A program made the translations under genes and the position numbers. Under the pieces are notes generated by a model, which did not search any database, was not told the origin of the DNA, and saw nothing but the letters and a program-made list of their open reading frames with translations. A DNA stretch of 64,000 nt from Parashewanella spongiae (GTDB lineage Bacteria > Pseudomonadota > Gammaproteobacteria > Enterobacterales > Shewanellaceae), in contig NZ_CP037952.1 of the NCBI RefSeq assembly GCF_004358345.1, positions 3,100,001 to 3,164,000 on the forward strand, given 5' to 3'. Shown here piece by piece: positions 45,308 through 53,829 of the stretch; the stretch's first letter is position 1; each line of letters opens with the position of its first letter.

Positions 45308-47251
45308 CTACTTCAGTTGTTCTGACGAGGGGGCTAATACGAACTTCTGAATCAGTAGCATCAATAAAATACCATTATCAGCAGCTTTTCTTGCCATTAC
45401 ACTACTACAATAACTTTTCAATGCTTGTTTATCTTGGCGCATCTGCTCACCCCGTTCTTCTTCAGCAAATTCAGAATAATCTTCTAAGATATACCTTTCA
45501 TAACGACACAAAGCAACTTGAAAAACAATCAGCTTTTGTTCTTCACCTGATTTTAATGAGCGCTCAGTAAGCTTTTCGATAGCTCGTATGTAACGTTTCT
45601 CTCCCAATAACCGCTGCATATCGAAAGTCACTAATTGATACTCGAGGGCACTTTTTTCAACCATCATATCTGTAGCCTGAGACATTTTACCTTCTGAAAC
45701 CAAAGTCTTTATCAATTCTCGCTTTATTGGCAAGTGTTTTGTGGAAAATTCACTGAGCCAGCTTCTTCTAATTTCGATACTTTGCATTTCTAAAAGCGAA
45801 GTGTTAAAGATACGTTGCAATTGACACAGCAACATAATGAAACGATGCGAATGGCGAGTTGAGTGATACTGAGTATTAATTTCAATAACTATCTGAAATG
45901 CAGTAGCAAATTTTTCTAGACGGATGCTCAGCTCAAGCATGTTTTCCATATTCTTAATGAATAAATCTTCGTAGAAATCTTGTCGGTTAGTTCTATTTTT
46001 TCCCGACATTTCTTGAGACAATTCAAGTAAATCATTAACAATACCCTCTGCCATTTTATAAAGCTGTTCGCCACGTAAAACATGCTCTGTACTTCTTAAT
46101 GTTTCAGTCATTAACACCAAATAGCGATCGTAAGCATACGAAGTTTGGAATGATTTAATTACCTTGGCATCAAAACAAACTAAATTTTTCAAAACCATCA
46201 ATTTTGCTTCAGGGTAATCAAATTTATCCCACTTACATTTTAACCAGATACATCGAGCACAAACCGAAAGTGATTCAATGTTTCCAGTATTCATTTCGAT
46301 TTCTCTCGGTGTCACTTCCAGCTCTTCGTAATCGATGGTACTCATCAAGTGACACAGTAGCTCAGTACTTTTGCGTTCTCTACTCAAATCAGAAACCATA
46401 ATAAACAGTTTGCACTTCTCTTCTTTGAGTAGTAAATGAAGCAGCCCTTCTCTTTGCTTCAAGCAACAGATTAACTGCTCAAAACTAGAGTTCAATGTTG
46501 AAGTTTTAAACCAAGGTTTACCTTTAAGTTTGAATAACTCCCCAATAATACTATTGATCGCATGAGCTGCTTGTATATTCAATTCTTTTCGAGCATCACG
46601 TTCAATCTTCAGCGGTAATATTTGCTTGATGATGTTTTCTGCAAACGAAAATAACTCATCCCAACATTCATTTTTCCTCAAAAAATCTACATAAATGGCA
46701 AGTTTACTTACGTGCTCAACTCGAACTTCTTTTGGGTTTTCGTATATAGCTTCAATTTGTTGACGCATCAATGAAATATTATTTCTCACCTCTAAAGCGA
46801 TGCTGCCATCACGATGCTTTACAAACCAAGCTTTGTTTACTGCTTTAGTGGTCTCACATAGTTTTCTAATTTTTCTTTGAGGCTGATAGTCTTCCTTAGC
46901 AGAGGCTTCCGCCTCTTCTTCCGATGACACCATTTCCCCGTCAGATATACTTGTTTCATGCCAATGTCGTTTTGATGACCTTAATGTTTTCTGAACAGAC
47001 CAGCTTTTGTTTTCCTCTTTTGAGCCTCCACTTTGAGAGGCACCAATTTCGATGTCGCGATGAAAGCCGTTTATTGGACTATTGGCCACGACTTTTGCTT
47101 GATGATGAGCTTTATCCAATATTAGTTTTATCGATGAAGTAAAACTACTTGACTCAGTTGAAGAGGTTTCAGATGAAACTAAAGGTAAAGTTTGCGCAAT
47201 AGATGATGCAGGTTGTCCCATAATGTCTTCAATTGTTTTTAAGTGATACAT
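45308..47251 (-). CDS. Unrecognised 647-aa helical protein with Ser/Glu-rich N-terminus
   Basis: No family recognised. Residues 1-140 look disordered: a Ser/Thr-rich stretch (SSETSSTESSSFTSS), then an acidic run SDGEMVSSEEEAEASAKEDY followed by basic PQRKIRKL. No signal peptide or membrane helix is seen. Residues 150-640 are predicted here by eye to be an all-alpha repeat scaffold (many LxxL and EExLxxL turns, like TPR or other solenoids). An alternative ATG at 47221 (MGQPASSIAQTL) is as good as the first; neither has a strong ribosome site. It is isolated between MITE-like repeats and the response regulator. A secreted effector is conceivable but unproven. Confidence 0.6.
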   Translation of the reverse strand: MYHLKTIEDIMGQPASSIAQTLPLVSSETSSTESSSFTSSIKLILDKAHHQAKVVANSPINGFHRDIEIGASQSGGSKEENKSWSVQKTLRSSKRHWHETSISDGEMVSSEEEAEASAKEDYQPQRKIRKLCETTKAVNKAWFVKHRDGSIALEVRNNISLMRQQIEAIYENPKEVRVEHVSKLAIYVDFLRKNECWDELFSFAENIIKQILPLKIERDARKELNIQAAHAINSIIGELFKLKGKPWFKTSTLNSSFEQLICCLKQREGLLHLLLKEEKCKLFIMVSDLSRERKSTELLCHLMSTIDYEELEVTPREIEMNTGNIESLSVCARCIWLKCKWDKFDYPEAKLMVLKNLVCFDAKVIKSFQTSYAYDRYLVLMTETLRSTEHVLRGEQLYKMAEGIVNDLLELSQEMSGKNRTNRQDFYEDLFIKNMENMLELSIRLEKFATAFQIVIEINTQYHSTRHSHRFIMLLCQLQRIFNTSLLEMQSIEIRRSWLSEFSTKHLPIKRELIKTLVSEGKMSQATDMMVEKSALEYQLVTFDMQRLLGEKRYIRAIEKLTERSLKSGEEQKLIVFQVALCRYERYILEDYSEFAEEERGEQMRQDKQALKSYCSSVMARKAADNGILLMLLIQKFVLAPSSEQLK

Positions 47252-47518
47252 ATATTCAACATTTAATCCGGTATCAACTCAAATTAATTACGCTTAATCA
47301 TTAACTTCCATGGATAATCGATTACAAACTTTTTTATCTGCTGTAGCACACACCAAAGGGTTTTGAGCAACTATTTAGTCATGTTTTACAAAAGAAAATT
47401 TAATTCTAGATGGATTAAAATTATCGCTTCATTTTTATATTAAAGCCTTTAAAAGCAACGAGGTAGTTTTAAAGCATCGATTCAATAATTAGTTACATAA
47501 TTTATTAAATCGATTAAT

Positions 47519-47549
47519 TGGTCGAGTATGGTTCTTAATTACTCGACCA
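47519..47549 (-). terminator. Hairpin after the CrbR-like gene
   Basis: Stem TGGTCGAGTA / TACTCGACCA with an 11-base loop, 18 bp beyond the regulator stop (leftward). No long T-run follows. A likely terminator or 3' stabiliser. Confidence 0.65.
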
Positions 47550-47566
47550 CAAAAGACAAACACAAT

Positions 47567-48181
47567 TTAAGAGGCGATTTTGTCTTGATAAACAATCACA
47601 GCTTGTGTTCGTGTTTTCACATTCAACTTTAAAAAAATTGCTGTGGCGTGTGCTTTAACTGTGGCTTCACTTACCTCTAATTCCGCAGCAATTTGTTTAT
47701 TCAACAATCCCTTAGCAAACATGCCTAAGATTTTTAACTGACGAGGTGTGAGTGAAAGTAACTTATTCTCCTGTTTAGAAGTGTCTGCTAATGCTTCTGC
47801 GACAAAATCACCGCTCAGCACTTTCGAGATAACATCAACCATTTCTGAGGGTTGCGAAGATTTAGCCAAAAACGCTGAAGCACCGAGTTCAGTAGCCTTA
47901 TTAACGGTAGAAGCATCTTCTTGGCCTGATATCAACACAACAGGAATTTGAGCATAAGCTTGCCCTAGTTCAACCAATGCTTCAAAACCATTGGCTCCCG
48001 GGATATTGAGATCGAGTAAGATTAAGTCAGGGATGTTTTCACTGAGTATTGACTGTAATTCTTTAATATTATTAGCTTCAAGCAGGTGAATCGTGCTGAA
48101 TTTTTGCTTTAAGATGAGGCTAAGGGCTTGCCTAAAGAGAGGGTGATCATCTGCAACTGCAATTGTAATCGCATCAGACAT
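47567..48181 (-). CDS. crbR: CrbR-like LuxR-family response regulator
   Basis: 204 aa from the ATG at 48181 (MSDAITIAVADDHPLFRQAL); the open frame upstream is not homologous. Receiver with acidic pocket DD and phospho-acceptor D in DLILLDLNIPGANG, plus K in FLAKSSQP. C-terminal LuxR HTH (LTPRQLKILGMFAKGLLNKQ...EATVKAHATAIFLKLNVKTR). It lies 273 bp from acs, divergent from nothing and read in the same direction. The family and location fit CrbR, which activates acs; its presumed kinase at 33286 is over 10 kb away. FixJ-type alternatives cannot be excluded without binding data. Confidence 0.78.
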   Translation of the reverse strand: MSDAITIAVADDHPLFRQALSLILKQKFSTIHLLEANNIKELQSILSENIPDLILLDLNIPGANGFEALVELGQAYAQIPVVLISGQEDASTVNKATELGASAFLAKSSQPSEMVDVISKVLSGDFVAEALADTSKQENKLLSLTPRQLKILGMFAKGLLNKQIAAELEVSEATVKAHATAIFLKLNVKTRTQAVIVYQDKIAS

Positions 48182-48412
48182 TATATTTACCTTGTTTTTA
48201 TTATAATTACCCGACCATAACTTTTTTGATGCTTTCGACACCCAGTTTTAGCGCAAGACATTGTGCCTTTTTGTTCACTAAGTCTGACCGCCAACACACT
48301 AAAAGACTTATCGTCTGATATAGATTAATTCCTTTTAAGTCTGATTCTATCTGTTTAATTAATAAAAACAATACTAAAAAAGCGGTTTTACATTTTACTT
48401 TCTGGGGTTAAT

Positions 48413-48445
48413 AAAGTAATCCGCCATGAGCGTAGCGGATTACTT
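48413..48445 (-). terminator. Hairpin after acs
   Basis: Stem AAAGTAATCCGC / GCGGATTACTTT with a short loop, just beyond the acs stop in the leftward direction. The stem itself ends in TTT; the downstream T-run is weak. Confidence 0.65.
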
Positions 48446-48454
48446 TGATCGGAT

Positions 48455-50350
48455 TTACTCTTCTAACGTACTTAAATCACCTTCGTCTTGTCCTAAGGCA
48501 CGTGCTTTTAAAACGCGTCGCATGATTTTACCTGAGCGAGTTTTAGGCAAGGCTTCAACAAATTGAACATCTTCTGGCGTCGCAATTTTGCCCATTTCCG
48601 ACCCAACATGTTCTTTTAGTTCATTACATAGGTTTTTATCGCCCACCATACCTTCTTTAATAACTACATAAGTATGAATAGCGTTACCTTTAAGCTCATG
48701 CGGTAAACCTATAGCAGCGGCTTCAGTTACGGCTGGATGACTTACTAATGCATGTTCGATTTCGGCGGTTCCTAAGCGGTAGCCACTGACTTTTAACACT
48801 TCATCAATTCGGCCAATCACCCAGATATAGCCATCATCATCTTTTTTCGCACTGTCGCCAGCTAAATATCGCCATTTACCATCAACTTGGCTCCAATATA
48901 AATCTTTATATCGTTGTTCATCTTTAAACACGGTACGTGCCATACCCGGCCATGGGTTTTTAATGATGAGTTTGCCTTCTTCATTCGCGCCGACTTCATT
49001 GCCTTCGTCGTTCACGATTGAAATTTCATTACCAAAGAATGGCTTAGTAGCGGATCCTGGTTTTAGTGGCGTTATCGGCAATGGCGAAATCATACAACCG
49101 CCGGTTTCTGTTTGCCACCAAGTATCAATGATCGGGCATTTATCGTTACCAATGACATGGTGATACCACTTCCACGCCTTTGGATTAATTGGCTCCCCTA
49201 CACTGCCTAATAAACGCAAACTTGATAAGTCGTGTTTTTTCGGCCAGCGTTCACCAAAGCGCATTAAACCTCGAATGGCTGTTGGTGAAGTATAAAGAAT
49301 GTTAATGCCATAATTTTCAATAATTTGCCACCAACGGTTCGGATACGGATAGTTAGGCGCACCATCGTAAAGCATAATCGTTGCGCCGTTAATCAACGGG
49401 CCGTAAACAATATAACTGTGACCTGTGATCCAACCAGGATCGGCTGCACACCACCAACGATCTTGCGGTTTAATATCAAATATCATTCGATGGGTTGTTG
49501 AGGTGTAAACAGCATAGCCACCATGAGTGTGAACCATTCCTTTTGGTGAGCCCGTTGTGCCTGATGTATACAGAATAAATAATGGATCTTCTGCCCCTGT
49601 TTTCTCTGTTTCACACTTTGAGCCTGCAATTGGAAGTGCTTTTAAGTCGTGTAGCCAGAAGTCACGTGAAGGTTCCATTTCTACATCAAGTTCATTGTTT
49701 TTCACACAAATACAAACTTCGATGCTTGGCGAACGCTTCATTGCATCATTCGCAATGGCTTTTAAATTAATTTTCTTACCACGACGAGAACCACCGTCTG
49801 CGGTAATTAATACTCGGCTATGAGCGTCATCGATACGAGATGCCAATGCTTCGGTACTAAAACCACCGTATACCACTGAATGAACGGCACCAATTTTGGC
49901 ACAGGCTAGCATGGCAAAAATAAGCTCAGGAATTTGTGGCATGTAAATGGTGACGACATCACCTTTTTCAACGCCCATACTTTTGAGAACATTGGCAAAT
50001 TGGCAAACTTCGCGGTTTAGACCATTGTAAGAGAAGTTACGTTTTTCTCCGTTTTCACCTTCCCAAATGATGGCCATTTTGTTGCGGTTGGCGTTTTCGA
50101 CATGACGATCAACGGCATTGTGTACGATGTTGATTTCTCCACCGTCAAACCATTTATACATGGGTGCGTTTGACTCATCTAATACTGAGTCCCATTTTTT
50201 AAACCAATTGAGGTTTTCTGCCTGCTCAGCCCAAAATGCTTCACGGTTTTCTACTGAATATTGATATAGTTTTTCGTATTCCGCGACGTTTGCTTGCTCA
50301 GTGACTTCTGAACTCGGGTAAAATATATCGCTTTGCTCAAGTTGGGTCAT
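48455..50350 (-). CDS. acs: Acetyl-CoA synthetase
   Basis: Converts acetate, ATP and CoA to acetyl-CoA through acetyl-AMP. 631 aa from the ATG at 50350: the upstream ATG at 50362 overlaps the GGAG that serves as ribosome site for this one. Adenylation motifs: FILYTSGTTGSPKGMVH, WWCAADPGWITGHSY, DTWWQTETGG, YLAGDSAKKDDDGY and the C-terminal KTRSGKIMRR, whose Lys is the known acetylation site. The frame is complete. Its neighbours (CrbR-like regulator, DUF294 protein, symporter) form the usual acetate-utilisation set. Confidence 0.97.
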   Translation of the reverse strand: MTQLEQSDIFYPSSEVTEQANVAEYEKLYQYSVENREAFWAEQAENLNWFKKWDSVLDESNAPMYKWFDGGEINIVHNAVDRHVENANRNKMAIIWEGENGEKRNFSYNGLNREVCQFANVLKSMGVEKGDVVTIYMPQIPELIFAMLACAKIGAVHSVVYGGFSTEALASRIDDAHSRVLITADGGSRRGKKINLKAIANDAMKRSPSIEVCICVKNNELDVEMEPSRDFWLHDLKALPIAGSKCETEKTGAEDPLFILYTSGTTGSPKGMVHTHGGYAVYTSTTHRMIFDIKPQDRWWCAADPGWITGHSYIVYGPLINGATIMLYDGAPNYPYPNRWWQIIENYGINILYTSPTAIRGLMRFGERWPKKHDLSSLRLLGSVGEPINPKAWKWYHHVIGNDKCPIIDTWWQTETGGCMISPLPITPLKPGSATKPFFGNEISIVNDEGNEVGANEEGKLIIKNPWPGMARTVFKDEQRYKDLYWSQVDGKWRYLAGDSAKKDDDGYIWVIGRIDEVLKVSGYRLGTAEIEHALVSHPAVTEAAAIGLPHELKGNAIHTYVVIKEGMVGDKNLCNELKEHVGSEMGKIATPEDVQFVEALPKTRSGKIMRRVLKARALGQDEGDLSTLEE

Positions 50351-50720
50351 TTTTTTCTCCATAGATATTTAATCTAACTTCTTAAAGGGCGTTCCCAATG
50401 AATTTCTGAATTTTCTGTAGCTTATTTCTTACTTATACAAGGCGGCGAATTTGACATGTAACAATCTTCTAATCATTCGACAACAAAGTAGATGTATAAA
50501 ATACAAACAACCAAACCAATTACGCTTAGCTTAATAGTTACAATCACTAGGTTATTCATCATTCATTAAAAATGATTAAACGTCATTATTGATGGCTTGA
50601 CCTTGAAACTTTAAAACAATAACAAATTATGGAAATCAATTAAGGAAAACCCTTTTATAAGAAAATAAAGAAATTTTGTTTATAACGCCATTAGACATAA
50701 GTCTAAGTTATAGCTTGATG
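50351..50720. promoter_or_regulatory. acs upstream region
   Basis: About 370 bp without a gene. It contains CGACAACAAAGTAG at 50479-50492, a weak relative of the TTAGACYAAAGTYG box found at the porin and symporter promoters. The acs promoter must lie here. Confidence 0.4.
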
Positions 50721-51413
50721 CTAAAGCTGAACTGACTTTACAGATGTTTTCGCACCTTGATGATTTTTATTGAGCATGGCTAAAAACAACTCTGCGGTTG
50801 CGAGGGCATCATTTAACGCATTGTGTTCATGGTGTGGTGGTAATTTGAACTCCTCTCGCAAACTAATTAACCTCAGCTTTGATGGTTCATAAGGAGTATC
50901 GCTTAAGTCTAACCGTCGCTTTGCCATCATTAAGGTATCAATAACAGGAAAAACGGGAGCCATTCCGTAAAGTTGTATACAGGCTTGCTTCAAAAAGCTA
51001 AGTTCAACTTGTGCAAAATGAACTAACATGACTTTACCCGTTAAGTCTTGTAGAAGACGAGCGATAACCTGATCGACTGGCAAGCCTGTAGCCTGCTCTG
51101 AATCCATAATATTATGAATATGTACGTTCTCTTTACTGAGCTTAACTTGGGTATTCACTAAAAAGTGCTGGCTGTTTTTTAATGAAATTACGCCTTTTTG
51201 TATGTTGGTGTAGCCAATTGATAAAATTCTGTCCGTATTCCGGTTTAAGCCTGTTGTTTCAAAGTCTAGCGCCAGTAGTTCAACTTCATTTATGGGTAAA
51301 TTTGGGTCAGGAAACGGAGTAGATAAAAAAGACTTTAATGGCTCAGGGGGCATTTTTTTTAAAAGCCGCTTACGCTGCGCATTTAAACCAAACCAATATT
51401 CGTATAGCATCAC
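50721..51413 (-). CDS. DnaQ-like 3'-5' exonuclease
   Basis: 230 aa. Exo I motif LALDFETTGLN (D, E), Exo III with H and D in EHNALNDALATAELF. In Exo II the usual HNxxFD is altered to HFAQVELSFL, with Glu in place of Asp, so metal binding may be modified. It is encoded 20 bp after the DUF294 protein, a pairing seen in other Gammaproteobacteria near acs and symporter genes. A signalling role linked to the partner is possible, but DNA/RNA trimming is the safe call. Confidence 0.85.
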   Translation of the reverse strand: MMLYEYWFGLNAQRKRLLKKMPPEPLKSFLSTPFPDPNLPINEVELLALDFETTGLNRNTDRILSIGYTNIQKGVISLKNSQHFLVNTQVKLSKENVHIHNIMDSEQATGLPVDQVIARLLQDLTGKVMLVHFAQVELSFLKQACIQLYGMAPVFPVIDTLMMAKRRLDLSDTPYEPSKLRLISLREEFKLPPHHEHNALNDALATAELFLAMLNKNHQGAKTSVKSVQL

Positions 51414-51433
51414 TGACTCCTTTTCTTTGCTTA

Positions 51434-53296
51434 TTATCCGTAAGTCGTTTGTCGTACACTTTGCATTTCTTTGATCACCTTAAAGGTATCTTTTAAGTGT
51501 TCTCTATCTAAACTGGATAACGCCTTAGGCTCAAGGAAGTTATTTGCACTTTCTCCATGCAAGAGTTGCTGGGCTTGATGTTCAACTTTTAGCATGGTTA
51601 AAAACTCAAACGCTGAAATTAAACTCACCGCGGCATCTTTACTCAACGATGGTGTATCTGATGCTCGTTTTAATCTTTCCAGCGTATTGATATCACTAAT
51701 GCCTTCAGACAGCGCATAGATACGTGCTAAGTCTGTAATTGGCGCAATACCATTATGCTTTAAATCTAGGGTGTTCTTATGCTTTTCACTGGCCGTTAAA
51801 ACAAAGTTTCTAAAGAAGCCAAGAGGTGGTTTTAATTTAATCGCATTGGACGATAAATGTGCTAAAAACAGAGTGTTCTTTTTAGTTTTTTTCAGTAATT
51901 TCTCACGCACTTGGTCGAGCAAAGATGATGGACCATAGACGGTGTTGAGATCAAAAAAGATACTGCTGTGCATAAGTGCCAACGGCTCAGGTTGATCAAC
52001 CCAATGTTCAAAATAGTGATGCCAAACCGATTGTGGTTGGCGCCATTTATCATTGGTTGCCATAACATTGCCAGGGCAATACACATAGCCACAATGATTA
52101 AGCCCACCACACACAAATTCAGCTAATTGTTCAAACCATGCTTGATGCTCAGGCTGCACTGAGTCGTCAATAATGATTCCATTATCTTGGTCAGAATGCA
52201 CTGTTTGCTCTTGCCTTGCTTGAGAACCAGCACTGACCCATGCAAAAGGTACAGGTTCCTCACCTATTTGTTCTTTTGCTAAAGTGATTAATTTGTGGGT
52301 AAAGGCATTAGTGATCGCACTGATACTTTTCCCTATGTTGGCCGCAGTAGTACCAAGTTTAACCATGCTGATTTGCAGCTTTGGCAGCAACTTTGAAATT
52401 TCAGAGAGTTCTTCAACCGTATGAGCTTTGCGGATCATCGCAGACATATTTACGGTATTTAGACCTTCTTGCTTCATCAAGTCTGTGATGGTCACCATAC
52501 CATCAAGCATTCCGTTGCGGCTAACGGGTAAATGATGCACCCCCGCCGTTGACATTTTGATTAACGCATCATAAGCATAGCTATTGACGTCAATCATCTT
52601 GATGTTTTCTGTCATAATATCAGAAACTGGAGAAGACAATGGCAAGCCTTCAGCTATACAGCGCCGACGAAAATCTTTGTCAGTGATAATTCCAGTCAGG
52701 CAATCATTTTTGACCACCAGCAAGCATGAGAAATTAAATTCTGTCATTTTTTGTGCCGCTAATTGAATGGTCTCTGTTTCATCAATGGTCACTGCAGGAC
52801 TACTATAAAAATCACTGATTGCGGTATTCATTAGCGATGACGATACGATGGCCTGCTCATTAAGTTGTGATATTTTTTGTGCGAGTCGTTGTGTTGCGGA
52901 GCCGGAAATAAAATCACAAACATAAGGGTATTCGTCTGTTGCTTGTTTAAGTTTTTCGAAATCAATGGCATAAATTAGGCTGTCTTCAGCAGCTATGACA
53001 AGGTACTCTGGGTTATTTTCTGCAATAAAAAGTGAACAAAAATCACTTTCGCCGCATTTATCGACCAATTCTTTTGTTCTGCCTAATTCTGTCTTAAATG
53101 AGTTTAAAGAGCCTTTGCGAACGATATATAAACTGGGTTTTTCTATACCTTCAGGAGGTAGGCGCTCACCTTCTCGTACATAACAGATCTTGATAGTCTT
53201 AACGAGTCGACTATTTACTTCTTCTGGCAAACTTTCAAATGGCATAATCGCTTTTAAAAAGTCTTTAATATCCGTTAACTCAGAACTCATAGTCAC
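51434..53296 (-). CDS. DUF294/CBS-domain putative nucleotidyltransferase
   Basis: 620 aa. Order: a cyclic-nucleotide-binding-like domain (about 20-130), a CBS pair (160-285; motifs SSPVSDIMTENIKMIDVNSY and GVHHLPVSRNGMLDGMVTIT), DUF294 nucleotidyltransferase (GSQARQEQTVHSDQDNGIII, with the G-S and D-x-D core of GlnD-like enzymes) and a C-terminal helical substrate-binding domain. These proteins are thought to modify a partner in response to nucleotide signals. It sits upstream of the exonuclease and divergent from the symporter pair, with the shared region 53297-53577 holding both promoters. Confidence 0.9.
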   Translation of the reverse strand: MTMSSELTDIKDFLKAIMPFESLPEEVNSRLVKTIKICYVREGERLPPEGIEKPSLYIVRKGSLNSFKTELGRTKELVDKCGESDFCSLFIAENNPEYLVIAAEDSLIYAIDFEKLKQATDEYPYVCDFISGSATQRLAQKISQLNEQAIVSSSLMNTAISDFYSSPAVTIDETETIQLAAQKMTEFNFSCLLVVKNDCLTGIITDKDFRRRCIAEGLPLSSPVSDIMTENIKMIDVNSYAYDALIKMSTAGVHHLPVSRNGMLDGMVTITDLMKQEGLNTVNMSAMIRKAHTVEELSEISKLLPKLQISMVKLGTTAANIGKSISAITNAFTHKLITLAKEQIGEEPVPFAWVSAGSQARQEQTVHSDQDNGIIIDDSVQPEHQAWFEQLAEFVCGGLNHCGYVYCPGNVMATNDKWRQPQSVWHHYFEHWVDQPEPLALMHSSIFFDLNTVYGPSSLLDQVREKLLKKTKKNTLFLAHLSSNAIKLKPPLGFFRNFVLTASEKHKNTLDLKHNGIAPITDLARIYALSEGISDINTLERLKRASDTPSLSKDAAVSLISAFEFLTMLKVEHQAQQLLHGESANNFLEPKALSSLDREHLKDTFKVIKEMQSVRQTTYG

Positions 53297-53365
53297 AACC
53301 TCTCATTCATCCATTACTCATTTTTAATCGATAACACTATGAAGCACAAGCGAAAAGAGCCGACC

Positions 53366-53379
53366 TTAGACTAAAGTTG
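53366..53379. promoter_or_regulatory. Candidate regulator box, symporter promoter region
   Basis: TTAGACTAAAGTTG, matching the TTAGACCAAAGTCG box at 33173-33186 (minus strand) in 12 of 14 positions. It lies between the divergent DUF294 gene and the DUF4212-symporter pair, about 200 bp before the latter. Confidence 0.5.
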
Positions 53380-53577
53380 AATATTTTTATTTTTCCACAC
53401 TTGTTAGCTTCTCACTAGGAAAAAAAGAACAGCAATTCGGATTGGATTGGGAATACTAGGGCGTGTTATTTGTTAGGTTTTGAAATTTAATGCAATAAGC
53501 AATTTTAAAAACTTACCGAAAAAATCACTCAACCTTGCTCTCTCCATAAAGAATTGATAAACAAAAAGGAGAGTATT

Positions 53578-53829
53578 GTGGAAAGCGAAAACAGTTATTG
53601 GGCTGAAAATTTACGCCTTATCCTGATATGTCTTGCGATATGGTTTGTCGTTTCATTTGGGTTTGGGATCCTGTTAGTGGAGCCATTAAACGAAATCCGT
53701 ATAGGCGGTTACAAACTGGGTTTCTGGTTTGCACAGCAAGGTTCTATTTATGTCTTTGTGGCACTGATTTTTTGGTATACATCAAAAATGAATAAGCTCG
53801 ACAAAAAATACAAGGTAGAGGAAAAGTAA
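53578..53829 (+). CDS. DUF4212 small membrane subunit of SSF symporter
   Basis: About 83 aa from the GTG at 53578; AGGAGAG lies five bases upstream, which rules out the TTG start at 53554 that would include the ribosome site. Two membrane helices (LILICLAIWFVVSFGFGILL and GSIYVFVALIFWYTS). The family always precedes VC_2705-type sodium:solute symporters; the two genes are 0 bp apart (stop immediately before ATG). Confidence 0.92.
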   Translation: MESENSYWAENLRLILICLAIWFVVSFGFGILLVEPLNEIRIGGYKLGFWFAQQGSIYVFVALIFWYTSKMNKLDKKYKVEEK

